This document shows positions 1 through 9,732 of a stretch of 10,718 bases of DNA, one piece after another (position 1 is the first letter of the stretch; the number at the start of each line of letters is the position of its first letter). A program made the translations under genes and the position numbers. Below the pieces are notes generated by a model. That model was not told the DNA's origin, made no database searches, and was given only the letters and a program-made list of their open reading frames with translations. Source of the stretch: Haplosporangium gracile (Eukaryota; Mortierellomycota; Mortierellomycetes; Mortierellales; Mortierellaceae). The stretch is taken from contig JAAAUF010001178.1 of NCBI GenBank assembly GCA_015499985.1, forward strand, positions 1 to 10,718. Direction: 5' to 3'.

Positions 1-691
1 AACAAAAAAAAAAAAAAGAGACAGAGAGAGGAAGAGAGGGTGCGCGTGAAAAGAGTCTTATTCGTGTGGTTTGAGTGAGAAGTCGTGACGGGGTTTGTTT
101 GTGTATTGTTGGGGCTGTGCTTATATGCTTGTTGCTTTGTTGAGAGCGTGCAGCGTGTTGAAAAACAGAGCAAAAGAGATGAAAGGGGGAAAAAAGGCAA
201 AAGGAACAAAGAAAAGAGGAAAAGTTAGAGAGAAAGGGACAGGAGAGAAAGAAGGGATATCATCGCAGAGAACACCCGATTCCATTGCTACGGGATGACG
301 AACAACCAGCGAAAGCAACAATGTTGTTGTTGGTTCGATCTTCCATTGCCAACGGACGAGAGCAAAGAGCAACACATTGCTAATGCCATCCATGGTCTAT
401 GCTATGCTTTGCTACACCCTTTCTTTTAGCGAAAAAGGGAAACAAGGGTTCGGCAACCCTTCTGTAACTTGACTGTGTCCCATGTGTTGTCAAACAGCAA
501 GGTTCCGGATCGATGGTTCAATGAACAGATAAAATGCCCTCGTTCGACATTCCAGTTTGTGCTGGTCTGTGTTTCTGACTGGTCTACAATAGGAAACACT
601 CGTAGATACTAACTATACCATCCAAGAGAGAAAGGGTCTGCGACAAGTGGAATACTCTCTTTCAACTTAAAACAGCTACATACAATAACTG

Positions 692-705
692 CAACAACAA
701 CAACA

Positions 706-743
<38 letters not shown>
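692..743. repeat. (CAA)5(CTA)12 microsatellite
   Basis: Five CAA units (692-706) run directly into twelve CTA units plus one C (707-743), with no interruption. No convincing open frame surrounds it, so it is probably a non-coding microsatellite. The CAA-to-CTA change suggests the CTA block grew from a point-mutated unit of an older CAA run; that is inference. Confidence 0.95.
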
Positions 744-2031
744 GTGGGGAAGGACAAGGAAAACACATCTCTATAACTCGAATGCTCACTTCATCCCCCA
801 CCCTCGTGTCCGTCTGTTACATGTGTACTTGTACGTTCTCATACTCTTTGTCCTTCGCTAGTTCTGTTTTTATGATGTTCGATTTGTCCTCCCTCTTTTT
901 TTTTCAGCGCCAGGTTATTGTGTAATAACCATAGAACATGGCCTTTGTAAGGATTGCCAACATGGTCGGGCTCGAACATGGCATGTTGGTTAGGACTGAC
1001 ATTTTCATGGTTTGCTTTTCAGTGGACTCGGGGAGATTCTATCCCTCTCCCTCCGTTTTCTCCTCTCTCGTACTCTTCCCCTCTCCTCACTCACTAGAGA
1101 TGCCCTCTTGGATGCACGATCGATCCGATTGATAGAAAACTGCGCGAACGAACGCACAAAAATAAAAGAATAGTGGTCACCAAATGTATCGTGCGCGCCT
1201 TATCAGGGTCTCCTACCTGTCCCACGCCACTTCACAGAGTGCACGCAAAAACAGGTGAAAACAAGTTTCCGGGTCGGGGGAAGAAAGGAACCCTGACCAA
1301 CCGAGAAATGGAACTGCTCACAAGAAGGAAAGAAAAAATGTGCCCCTTCCCTGCTTTTTTGCAAGGGTACACAAGAGAAACATCAAAGGGGGAGGGGAGG
1401 CAAGGAACAGGACAGACAAGACAGACCAAGACAGCAGGGACCATGCGAGGCAGTGCACGATCCTTTTTTTCCTGCTTCTTTCCTTGTCTTCCGTTGTATT
1501 CCCAACAGAGATGGATAAAAGAAAATAAAACACCTCGTTCCAAACAACAAAAAGTGGAGAGAAGATCGTAAGGAGCAGGCTATTGCGAATTATTTGGATT
1601 GGACCGTGTGAGCTTGGGGAAGGCGTCTCAGTTGGTTGTGTTGACGCATTGTTTTATTTAATTTTTTTTCTTTTGTGTCTACTGTGGTAGGTGGTGGGGG
1701 TCTAAAAGTACAAAGGAGAAGAGGTAGAAGGAAAGAGACAGATGAAGTGTTTAACAAACGTTGTGCAAGGGGAAATGAAAGGGGAGCGGGAGTAACGAGA
1801 GAATAAAAAATAAAACAAAAAAAGAAGTGAATGAATGCTATGTTGAATGAAAGAGAGTAAGGGCTATAGTACAACTGAAAAGAAATGGCGCAACCGCCAC
1901 ACCTTCTGGAATCAAGGGATAGGAAGGAGGACGAGGAGTGTGTCCTGAAGCATCCTTTGTTCCCTTTCTTCTTACGACCTCTTCGATTTGCCTACATTGA
2001 AGACAAGGGTAGCAGTAGACAGAGATGAGAC

Positions 2032-2058
2032 GAGAGAGAAAGAGGGAGAAAGAGAGAG
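2032..2058. repeat. 27-nt homopurine mirror repeat
   Basis: The + strand is all A/G here and reads the same in both directions from the central G at 2045, with 13-nt arms (2032-2044 and 2046-2058). The purine run continues to 2063. Homopurine mirror repeats of this kind are known as potential intramolecular triplex (H-DNA) formers. A partly GA-alternating tract makes mirror symmetry easier to reach, so function is not implied. Confidence 0.85.
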
Positions 2059-2161
2059 AGAGATTAGTGAAAGTCCAGAGATCCGATTGCCGGTAGACCA
2101 GACACGAGGGAAATTAAGATAGCTCAGATTGCATCGCCATGGGCTAGGGTCTCCTTCCCGT

Positions 2162-2881
2162 TTAGATCTCCAGGAGACATACACACAAAGTGTGAGTCTT
2201 GTCCTCCCTGTTCCTCCGAGCTTGTAGCCTTGACCATCTCTCTTCCTTGCTAACTAGTTCTATTTGTCCCGTTCTTTCCCTCGCTACCTCCTTTGGTGTG
2301 TGGCTGCTGTGTATGTGCTGTGTAGAGTGGGCACCCGATGGACAGGCTCCCTTTTTGATGCTCCTGCTTTCCGTGCGTACTCCGACACAAGGTTCAATAT
2401 ATCTCGACAGTGGAGGCACACGATTGAACACAAGGGTAATTAAAAAAGGGAAGTGATGAGATGAAAACAACAGAAAAAACTTCACACAAACAGCTGAAAT
2501 ATAATAGTGTTTGTCGCCTCCTGAGATTAAACGCGCAATTGTTTCCCGCCAAACAAGGGTTTGATTGTTTACCTGGGCTAAGAAGTGGTGAGTGCGGTGA
2601 GGGGGAGTGGAGGTGGTGGTGGTGGTAGTGACTTGGGTGGGAGTGGTGTAGGTGTAGGATGTTGGCGTAATTCTCGTACGAGAGCTGAACGAGGAAGCAG
2701 AGGAAGACCAGCAGGAGTGAGCTCAACATGAGTACGTTGGTCATCTATTTGTAGCAGATATTGTATGGGAGCGTCAGTTTCTCGGTGTGGTCAAGAACAA
2801 GAGTCCATGATCGTATCCATTAGACTCTTTCTCTTATGCAGGCGCCGCTGTCCTTACAGGAAGACTTGTTGACTGTTCCAT
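2162..2881 (-). CDS. Possible small membrane/secreted protein, His-rich
   Basis: I do not recognise this gene; it is a tentative model. Exon 1 (2881-2858) begins at an ATG with A at -3, after a CA-rich leader and CT-rich upstream DNA that resemble the start of the ARMH3 gene. It reads MEQSTSLP and stops at a GTAAGG donor. A 113-nt intron with a CTGAC branch-like motif and an ATAG acceptor leads in frame to exon 2 (2744-2573). That exon encodes a hydrophobic segment (VLMLSSLLLVFLCFLVQL, about residues 12-29), then a His/Ser/Pro-rich stretch including YHHHHLH, and ends at a GTAAAC donor. Two acceptors (exon starting 2520 or 2493) keep the phase and lead to a stop at 2162-2164, giving 184 or 175 residues. 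The last exon has no recognisable features and is the weakest part. The hydrophobic segment could be a signal anchor or signal peptide. The model may instead be chance open frame in skewed DNA. Confidence 0.25.
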
Positions 2882-3408
2882 TGTGTTGTGTCTGTTCGTC
2901 TACTTGTTGCTTTTTTGTTTAATTGTTTAATTGTTGCTTTTTTGTTTGTTTGTTTGTTTGTTGTTGAATGAGTGCGAACGGCAAAAAGAGTGATTTCGAA
3001 ACACCAGCAGTGAAAAAACTGATCGACGAGGCGGCGGTGGGGTTTGACGAGAGTGAAAAGTGAGGTGTGAGTGAGTGAGTATGTATATACGTATGCGGGC
3101 TGGAGTGCAGAAAAAAGACAAGAGTGGAGAGAGAGTGGGCGAGTGAGAGAGTGAAGAGAAGGAGCGAGACCGAGGCAAGTGAACAGGAATAAGTATTCAG
3201 AGAAAAGGGCTCTCAACATCATCAATTCATATCGAGCGGTGTTGAACGTGCTTGGCCAGCCTCTTGATTACCCATTTCAACAGTCACGGCCACCTTTTTT
3301 TGTTTTCACTTGACTTCACTCAAGGCGCTTGCACTTTTTCTTGGCTTGCCATCTTTTCTCACTTCCACTCCGCCACCATAACAAGAAGACAGCAACGACA
3401 AGGACACC
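2882..3408. promoter_or_regulatory. Probable divergent promoter region
   Basis: This interval separates the PPIL2-type start (3409, +) from the tentative gene start at 2881 (-). On the minus strand it has a CT-rich block (about 3060-3180) and then a CA/AAAC-rich leader ending at 2881. On the plus strand it has a CT-rich block (about 3290-3375) and a short A/C/G leader ending in CACCATGG at the PPIL2 start. A TATATA motif lies at 3084-3089. No specific factor-binding site is claimed. If the minus gene is not real, only the right-hand part is promoter. Confidence 0.4.
2904..2947. repeat. 17-bp direct repeat pair plus (TTTG)n
   Basis: The 17-mer at 2904-2920 is repeated exactly at 2931-2947 (27 bp start to start). 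The second copy runs into a short TTTG tract reaching about 2960. On the minus strand both copies fall in the A/C-rich leader just upstream of the tentative ATG at 2881, so the duplication lengthens that leader. Confidence 0.9.
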
Positions 3409-5868
3409 ATGGGAAAGGGAACAGGCAAGGACAACAATCACGCACGTTCACGAAAGACATGCAAAGGAAACGAAATAAAAATATAAATAACGGCTGTTGG
3501 TTAACATTCATTCATTCGCTCCTTGTCATTTTACTTTTAGACAAAATGTACATCACTCACTCCGAGTGGAGCAACGAGTTCTCGGAGGGAGGTATGACCT
3601 TTGGAGGTGCAGGAGGACGCAGGAACAACCAGATCTTCCGTCGATTGCCCTTCGACTGCTGCTCGCTCTCACTCCAGCCCTTTGAGCATCCCGTCTGCAC
3701 CGAAGACGGTATCATTTTTGACCTCGTGTAAGTGTTAAAGTTATTAACGGCCGATCATGAACAGCAGCTGTGTGTTCAAACGACTCCCTTCCACACGTTC
3801 ATTAGCTGACCATCGATCTATTCGTCCTCCTCCCTTAGCAACATTGTGCCGTACCTGAAAAAGTTTGGAACCAACCCTGCGACAGGAGAGAAACTCGATC
3901 CCAAGACACTGAACAAACTCAACTTTTTCAAAAACGCCAACGGTAAATAATTAACTTGCCCATGAGGTTGATATTCGAAACTAAGGAAGAGTGAAAATGA
4001 CTTATCCCAATTACACTCCCTTCCATAGGTGAATACCACTGCCCGATCACACTGAGAGTGTTTAACGAAAATACCCACATTGTCGCCATCAAAACCTCAG
4101 GAAACGTTTATGCATTTGAAGCTGTGGAGCGACTCAACATCAAGGCAAAGTTCTGGAAGGATCTCATGACAGATGAGTCATTCTCGCGAAAGGATATTAT
4201 TACTATTCAGGTACGCATAGCTATATATTGGATTGCCGCGATCAGTTCTAAGCACTGTCGTTACTTACGGATTAAGCACCCAATCTAACCCAACAACTTC
4301 TTTTTATCATCAACCTATGTAACGTATAGGATCCTCACAATCAGAAGAATTTGGCCGATTTCCACTACGTTAAGAACGAGCTTGTTGCGGTGAATGAAGG
4401 TAACATTTCTAATTAACAGAATATCAAATGAAATCGTGGACGAACAAGCTCGATTTATTGTTTGTACCAACTGTCTACTGTCTACTCACTCCACACTTTG
4501 TTATTTTTTGCTTCAACTTTAAATCTACTAATAGAGAAGGAAATGAAGAAGCGGAATCCGATGAACAATATCAACCAGCAAGGATCGACAGGCAAGATTC
4601 TTTCGCAGCTCAACATGGAAAAGATCGAAAAGGCAGCGGTCGAAAAAAAAAAGAAGGAGGAGGCGGTCAAGGCAGCAGGAGGCACTGCTAACAAGGCGAT
4701 GGAGGCTATGGCAAACAAGCCAGCCTTGGCTTACAATGCAGCATCATATACCACCGGACGCGCGAGTGCCTCGTTGACCTCGACCGCTGTCAGCGTATCG
4801 ACCACCAACGAACGCGCCCTGATGAGTCATGAGGAGTACATGTTTCCCTTGATCAAGGCCAAGGGATACGGAAGCATCATTACCAACTTTGGAAAAATCA
4901 ACATTGAGCTTTTCTGCGATCAGGTACGTGCATATCACGCGACTAAGAACTACTAGCATGAAAGTAATTACTTCTACAGCACTCATCACGATATCGGCGA
5001 TTCACACTTTGTGCCCTACTACTTTGTTATAGACGCCGAAGACATGTTACAACTTCATTATGCTGGCCAAGTCGGGATACTACAAGGACGTCAAGTTCCA
5101 TCGCAAGATCAAGAACTTTATGCTTCAAGGGGGTGACCCCACAGGCACTGGACGCGGAGGCGAATCATACTGGAAGGAGAACTTCAAGGACGAGATCAGG
5201 GCCAAGCTCTCCCACAATGCTCGAGGAATGCTCAGCATGGCCAACAAAGGACCTGGCACCAATTCTTCTCAGTTGTAATTTTTTCGTATTTTTTGAACGT
5301 CCACTTTAATTTTTTTTTATTTGGAGCTTGTTTCAAGTTCCCTTCTAACGTACTTTGTACTTCATATTATAGCTTTATCACGTTCAAGCCATGCACGCAT
5401 CTGGACGGGAAGCACACAGTCTTTGGAAAGGTGGTCGGCGGTATGGACGTGCTGGACAAGCTCGAGCTGGTCCCGACGAACGAAGACACCGACATCCCAA
5501 TCTCACCACCAGGTATCATCATGCAGGATGTCAGCATCTTTGTTGACCCATATCAAACATTCTCCGAGCGATTGGAGCGCAAGCGCAAGTATGAAGAGGA
5601 GGCCAAATCGAACCCCACCAAGAAGGAGAACCCGTTGGATCATTCGACTTGGTTCGGACCTACGATTAAACGTGATGTCGTGGGAGGTGGGACTGTTGGA
5701 GGCGGTGTCGGCAAGTACCTTGCGGCCGCCACATCTGCAGCTATAGAGTCGTCGTCGAGTGGAGATTCTAAATCGAAGGGAGATGGAGCGGATGATGCAA
5801 CATCAGTCTCAGAACCTCCCAAGAAGAAGACTGTCTCGCGTGGGTTTGGCGATTTTAGTTCTTGGTAG
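3409..5868 (+). CDS. U-box cyclophilin, PPIL2/Cyp8 family
   Basis: Eight exons: 3409-3424, 3541-3727, 3839-3942, 4029-4210, 4330-4399, 4535-4923, 5033-5274, 5373-5868. They total 1686 nt (561 residues), close to human PPIL2, and all phases agree. The product starts [15 protein letters not shown], as I recall for fungal Cyp8 proteins. A U-box follows (about 38-110; [18 protein letters not shown], then [10 protein letters not shown]), then a linker, a cyclophilin domain (about 298-460) and the family tail [10 protein letters not shown]. Active-site residues matching CypA R55, F60, M61 and Q63 are R340, F345, M346 and Q348; SQFFI is kept. The CypA W121 position is His406. Known members are nuclear, spliceosome-associated, and combine a ubiquitin-ligase-type U-box with a peptidyl-prolyl isomerase fold. 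The start is fixed by the conserved N-terminus and a CACCATGG context; the first in-frame ATG of exon 2 (3546) would lose seven conserved residues. Family assignment is secure; activity is inferred. Confidence 0.95.
3425..3540 (+). other. GC-AG intron after a 16-nt first coding exon
   Basis: The first PPIL2 coding exon is only 16 nt and ends at CAG followed by GCAAGG, a good match to the known GC-AG donor pattern (AG/GCAAGT). The intron is 116 nt, contains GTTAAC as a possible branch point (about 3499-3504) and ends in TTTTAG. Splicing here restores [15 protein letters not shown]. The only GT donor before an in-frame stop is GTTCAC at 3446; it would also keep phase but would insert five non-conserved residues. 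Confidence 0.75.
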
Positions 5869-5973
5869 CATAATATAAGAACTAAAAAGTTCGCTGAAAA
5901 AGTACATTCGTTTTTTATTTTGAGTGATTTTTTTTTTATGGAATGGTATGCAGTTTTTAAGTGTAAAACACTT
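5869..5973. terminator. Shared 3' region of two convergent genes
   Basis: Only 105 bp separate the PPIL2-type stop (5866-5868, +) from the ARMH3-type stop (5974-5976, -). On the minus strand a canonical AATAAA lies at 5914-5919, about 55 nt past the ARMH3 stop, so that transcript should end near or inside the end of the PPIL2 gene. No AATAAA is seen for the plus strand here; its 3' end may run into ARMH3 sequence. A small hairpin (AAGTGT, 3-nt loop, ACACTT; 5959-5973) touches the ARMH3 stop codon. Confidence 0.6.
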
Positions 5974-8900
5974 CTAGGATGCCGCTTTGGAGGTGAGAGG
6001 CAAAGCCACAGAAGACGCATTTTGGCGGGAAATGGACCGGAAATCCGACACGATCCATCGAGTGAGCTGCCTGAAAAAGTAAACTCTTCCTGGCACCTCT
6101 GTATACCCATCCCAGGCTGGATGAGGACCCAATCCGTTAACGGGTGAAGATCCAGCTGGAGAGTGTGTTGACAAACCACTAGCGCCATTACCATAACCGC
6201 CACCATTGCGGCCGCTTCCCAATCCGGCAGTACCGTTCTGTCGCATGCTCAAGAAGCTGTCTAGTGTGTTAGGAACCAAGGTCAAGTCCTGGTAATGGTC
6301 CTTAATGATTGTTGAGATCAGATCAGGACCCAGACTACGTGTGGGGTTAGCATCGCGCCAGGCGAGGAGGTATGAAAAAAAGAATGTGTAAACCTGGTTG
6401 ATGTTTGATAGACTCAAGATAATCACGCGTTGTTGCTGGTGATGGTGACTGTTGGAGGGTGAAGCCGATCGGAAGGATGGGTTGGGGTGGTAGGGGGATG
6501 GTGGAGGGGAGCCTAGGACTGAGACCGATCCTGGAGGTGGTGGGGAGCCGATGACCGATTCTGGAGGGCTGGATACAGGGGACGAGGCGAGGTTTAGGCG
6601 GTTGCGGGATGTGAGGTCGTGGTGGGGCAGAGGAGCTGGCAGGGGCGGTTGCACTGAGATCGAGACTAATAAGAGGATAAAATTTGTGATTAGCAGGGTG
6701 GAAAAACGCCACCAAAATCAAACAAAAGTATTAGGTTCTGCTTTGCTTTTGTTTGACTTACATTCTTTGGCAAGGTCTGAGAAGGGATCAATTCCAGAGC
6801 GCACAATTTCATAATACAAGGCATAAAGACTTGCTGGGTCTGGCATAATCATGTCCCCAAATGTCACAAAGTAGTTGACCAGGTCTATTGTCTATACAAA
6901 AAAAAAAAAAAGAAATACCGTTCAGCTCATAATCATAACTTTAAAACACGGATGTGTTGACTGCTGCAAACCATATCAAGACGTTACCTCCGCAACCAGA
7001 TCGCGAGCCTCAAGGTGGTTCTGGAAGACCTTAGCGTTTGCCTGTAGGAACTTGACAAGTCCCTGAAGCGTGTTCCACATTTCGACCCAATGGTATGCTG
7101 TTTGAAAAACGGCGGAGAACATCATGTTAGTGAGACATTACTATCTATACAAAGGTTCTTTCTCACTTTCAAAGAAGCCAAATATTCAAGGTAGGCAAAC
7201 TTACGAAGACGAACTCGAAGGGCCTTGAAGCGTGCTGTCATGTTGAAAATAATGGCGATAGCGATGCTAGATCGGACAAAGAAAAAGTGGATATGGCTAA
7301 GATCCTTGAACAGCGTTCTCCTGAAATCACACACAGTTGGCCGGCTTTGACAAAGCTTCTTGATGTCTTACCGGAAGCAGTCGACCTGCATTTTCTTCTT
7401 CATATTATGCTTCAAGAATCCAAGGATGACATCGAGAAGTGCTGCAGCCATCGGCACTGGCCCCTTGAATTTGGGAAGGACAGGTTGTCTCTGACGACAA
7501 AGACGAATTACCCCCGTCGAAATAGGTGCATTAGCTCCAAACGCCGTAGCGGCAGCGTTGGCAACATTCGCAAAGGTGGGATCCTGAGACTGAGGAATGT
7601 TGCAAAGGTGTGGGTATGATGCTGAATCCTCCACCAAGATCAAGAGGATGATCAAACAGAGATGGGTATATGGTGAGCTTCGATGTGTCCGATTGTGCTG
7701 TAGGAGATATGATGAGAAGGACAAGAAGGCGCCCAGTCCCGTCTCGCTAACTTCCAGATTGAATTGCTGTCCTGTGGTGTTATCCTTGGTAGTGCCTGCT
7801 GTTGAGGATGTTGAGTAGTTGAGGAAAATCCTAAGGAATCGCTTGTTCATATAGATAAGGTCGTAGAAGACGAGAAGTACTGTAATTCTCTTGTCCGGAC
7901 TAGAAGCAGAAATAGGAATGTCAATCAACATGGTCATGATTGCGGCTGCATACAGCATATCTAAAGCCTATAAGATAAAGAAAAAAAGCAACCAAAGTGC
8001 ACCTACAGTCTTGCAAATGCCTCATCTGTGACCGAGATATCCTGCGATTTGGGGTTCCACAACATTCCTGTGACATACGAGAACGCGCTCGTCAACTTGG
8101 AAACCGTTGATTGTTCGTCGTCATCCATGACCTCGGTGTATGATCTATACTCGCATGAGATTTGCTCCACCTATTAGCATTGTAGAACCAACATATTTTG
8201 CCCCGGTTTGAAGCAAATGCGACAATAAAGGAAACTTACGTTCGCATCTCATCACAGGTATGGGTGATCACCATCGCCATCTTCTGAAGAATAACGTCGT
8301 CGTTCAAGGCGGCCAAACTAGCAAGGTAGCGGTTCTGAGTCTCGTACTTGTTGTAGTTCGCCAGCAAACCCAACAATGACATTGCCTCAAACGCCAGCTC
8401 AATAGAGTCCACCTTGACAAAGAACTGTTTGCCATCGAAAATAATAATTGGTTTAGTACCATGGTCATTGATTCTCTTGAACGTCTACATAACTACAATT
8501 CCGCAAATGTGTCCTGGTTGTAGCATACCTTGATCAAAGAAGGGAAAATATCCTTTTGCATAAAGTACTCGTTCAAGCTGTTCTTATTCACATTGTCGTT
8601 TCCGCACGCCAGAGCAATTGCAAGCCTCAGTGCCACGACTTGCATCTGTACTATTGTTTCAGAAGGAGAGAAACAATCTTTTAGTCAGAACAAACGTTGA
8701 AAACAAACCAGAGCTCTGATAAAGTGATACTGTTTTTGCTGACGTACATGATTCCTCACTATCTAGAATAGTGCACAGTTCCTGCAAGAGCGTCCTGAAC
8801 ACAAGATCCGCATGCGAAAGGCCCGTCTATCAGTTGAAAAGAAAGAGAGGCGTGAGAACGATGAGTACAGCTGGTTCACATGTAGCTCATTGTGAAAAAC

Positions 8901-9732
8901 CACAAAATAAATAAATATAGCATACCAGGAGGTGAATGACATCGAAGCTCCAGTTGTGAAACTTTTTACGAAAGATTTCTCCGAGCACAACTGTCAACGT
9001 CTAGATAACGGCGTAGAAGCAGGATGAGACGGAAAGCGTGAACAAAAAGAGGAGATCCCGAGAGTTAGGCTCAATTTCAATTTAAAGACTAGCTGAGGAT
9101 AATAAAACATAAAGAATAATAATTTGAACGAATCGCTCACAGTTCTTACATACCTGCATAGCGTGAAGACGACGCTGGGGCATGGGATCTCGCATGGTCT
9201 GGACAGCGTGTAGGAAGATGCTGTTGATCCCGTCCTTGATGGCCAGCAACTGGTCCTCGGACAATTGGCGCAGACTCGAAGCGAGGTAGTCCTCATTCAC
9301 CTATTGTATATCCACAAAAGGACGTGTTCAATTTTTTAGACGATCTGGCTTTTTTGTTTCTTCCACGCACTCTTCCTCCTCAAGCTATTTTTCTTTTGTA
9401 CCTTGATCAGGAACAATTCATCCCAAAACGCCTCGGGGTCCTTCCCTTGCGCCGGGTCCTGACCCTATGTACTCCCATAAGAAATAGAACAAAAAGGAAG
9501 CGGAAAAGATATACTATTAGCGACGACTTTTCTTTGGGACGTGTGAGAACTGGTAGACAGAAAGGAGATAAACAAATAACGATAAGGCAGAAAACAGACT
9601 GAATGTCGACATTACAGTGAGGAACAAGTCGTAAATTTCAACAAACTTCTCCTTGAGCTTTATTTTCTGTCCTTGTTGTCGACGAAGTAGGTACTCGGCA
9701 CTCGAGGTTGGGCCAACCTTCATTTCCTGCAT
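5974..9732 (-). CDS. ARMH3 (C10orf76/DUF1741) family armadillo-like protein
   Basis: Thirteen exons, in transcript order: 9732-9616, 9464-9402, 9300-9154, 9000-8926, 8826-8748, 8650-8529, 8424-8240, 8144-8007, 7899-7372, 7266-7205, 7097-6988, 6891-6762, 6665-5974. They total 2448 nt (815 residues) with consistent phases. Family landmarks: KLKEKFVEIYDLFL then FWDELFLIKVNEDYL (about 25-66), LLGLLANYNKYET (about 218-230), VFYDLIYMNKRFL, LCLIILLILVEDSAS, RVRLPYHWVEMW (about 502-513) and FFRQLTRWI (782-790). Human ARMH3 is about 689 residues, an all-helical protein that binds PI4-kinase beta and GBF1 at the Golgi; a similar role here is inference. The extra length is mainly a Pro/Ser/His-rich insert (590-664) and a Gly/Ser-rich one (728-771), both in the C-terminal conserved region. 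Start: the first ATG after a CA/GA leader; a second ATG lies three codons on. Least certain are the exon 2 acceptor (two in-frame AGs) and the exon 8/9 junction. The polyadenylation signal is at 5914-5919. Confidence 0.9.

Larger units (their letters stand above)
1..2161. other. Gene-free low-complexity stretch
   Basis: I see no gene here that I can support. The stretch switches between purine-rich blocks on the + strand (about 10-50, 150-265, 1700-1830, 2025-2063) and pyrimidine-rich blocks (about 1040-1095). Open frames of 60-130 codons occur on both strands, for example 1173-1571 (+), but they lie in skewed DNA where stop codons are scarce. They overlap one another and encode K/R/E- or S/F/L/P-rich strings without recognisable domains. 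Small perfect hairpins sit at 444-461 and 913-930 (7-bp stems, 4-nt loops), at about the number expected by chance. It may hold promoter or untranslated sequence of a gene to the left. Confidence 0.5.

Noticed and set aside
10..25. A 16-mer (A-run plus GAGACAGA) at the window start that recurs at 10647-10662 beside the tRNA terminator
   Set aside because: It is low-complexity, and no tRNA-like sequence follows the copy at the window start.
444..461. Perfect hairpin AAGGGTT-CGGC-AACCCTT, and a like one at 913-930
   Set aside because: A few 7-bp perfect hairpins are expected by chance in 10.7 kb, and neither sits at a gene boundary or beside an oligo-T run.
1173..1571. A 132-codon open frame on the + strand
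   Set aside because: It is rich in K, R and T with no domain, overlaps open frames on the other strand and lies in purine-rich DNA where stops are rare.
1590..2004. A long open stretch on the minus strand, preceded by an acceptor-like ATGTAG
   Set aside because: It reads as S/F/L/P-rich sequence typical of pyrimidine-rich DNA, with no start, no recognisable domain and no link to the exons at 2573-2881.
3446..3540. GTTCAC donor for the first PPIL2 intron
   Set aside because: It is in phase but a poor donor, and it would insert residues that break the conserved MGKGTDK start; the GC donor at 3425 fits better.
6347..6420. A possible intron in the last ARMH3 exon (GTTTAC donor, CGTAG acceptor)
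   Set aside because: The read-through sequence (NINQVYTFFFSYLLAW) keeps the same spacing as the human protein between conserved positions, so it is coding.
7968..8014. A 47-nt GC-AG intron (GCAAGA donor) between ARMH3 exons 8 and 9
   Set aside because: It keeps the frame, but a 107-nt intron (7900-8006) with a GTAGGT donor, a pyrimidine-rich TTCTAG acceptor and matching phase fits the usual intron size and is preferred.
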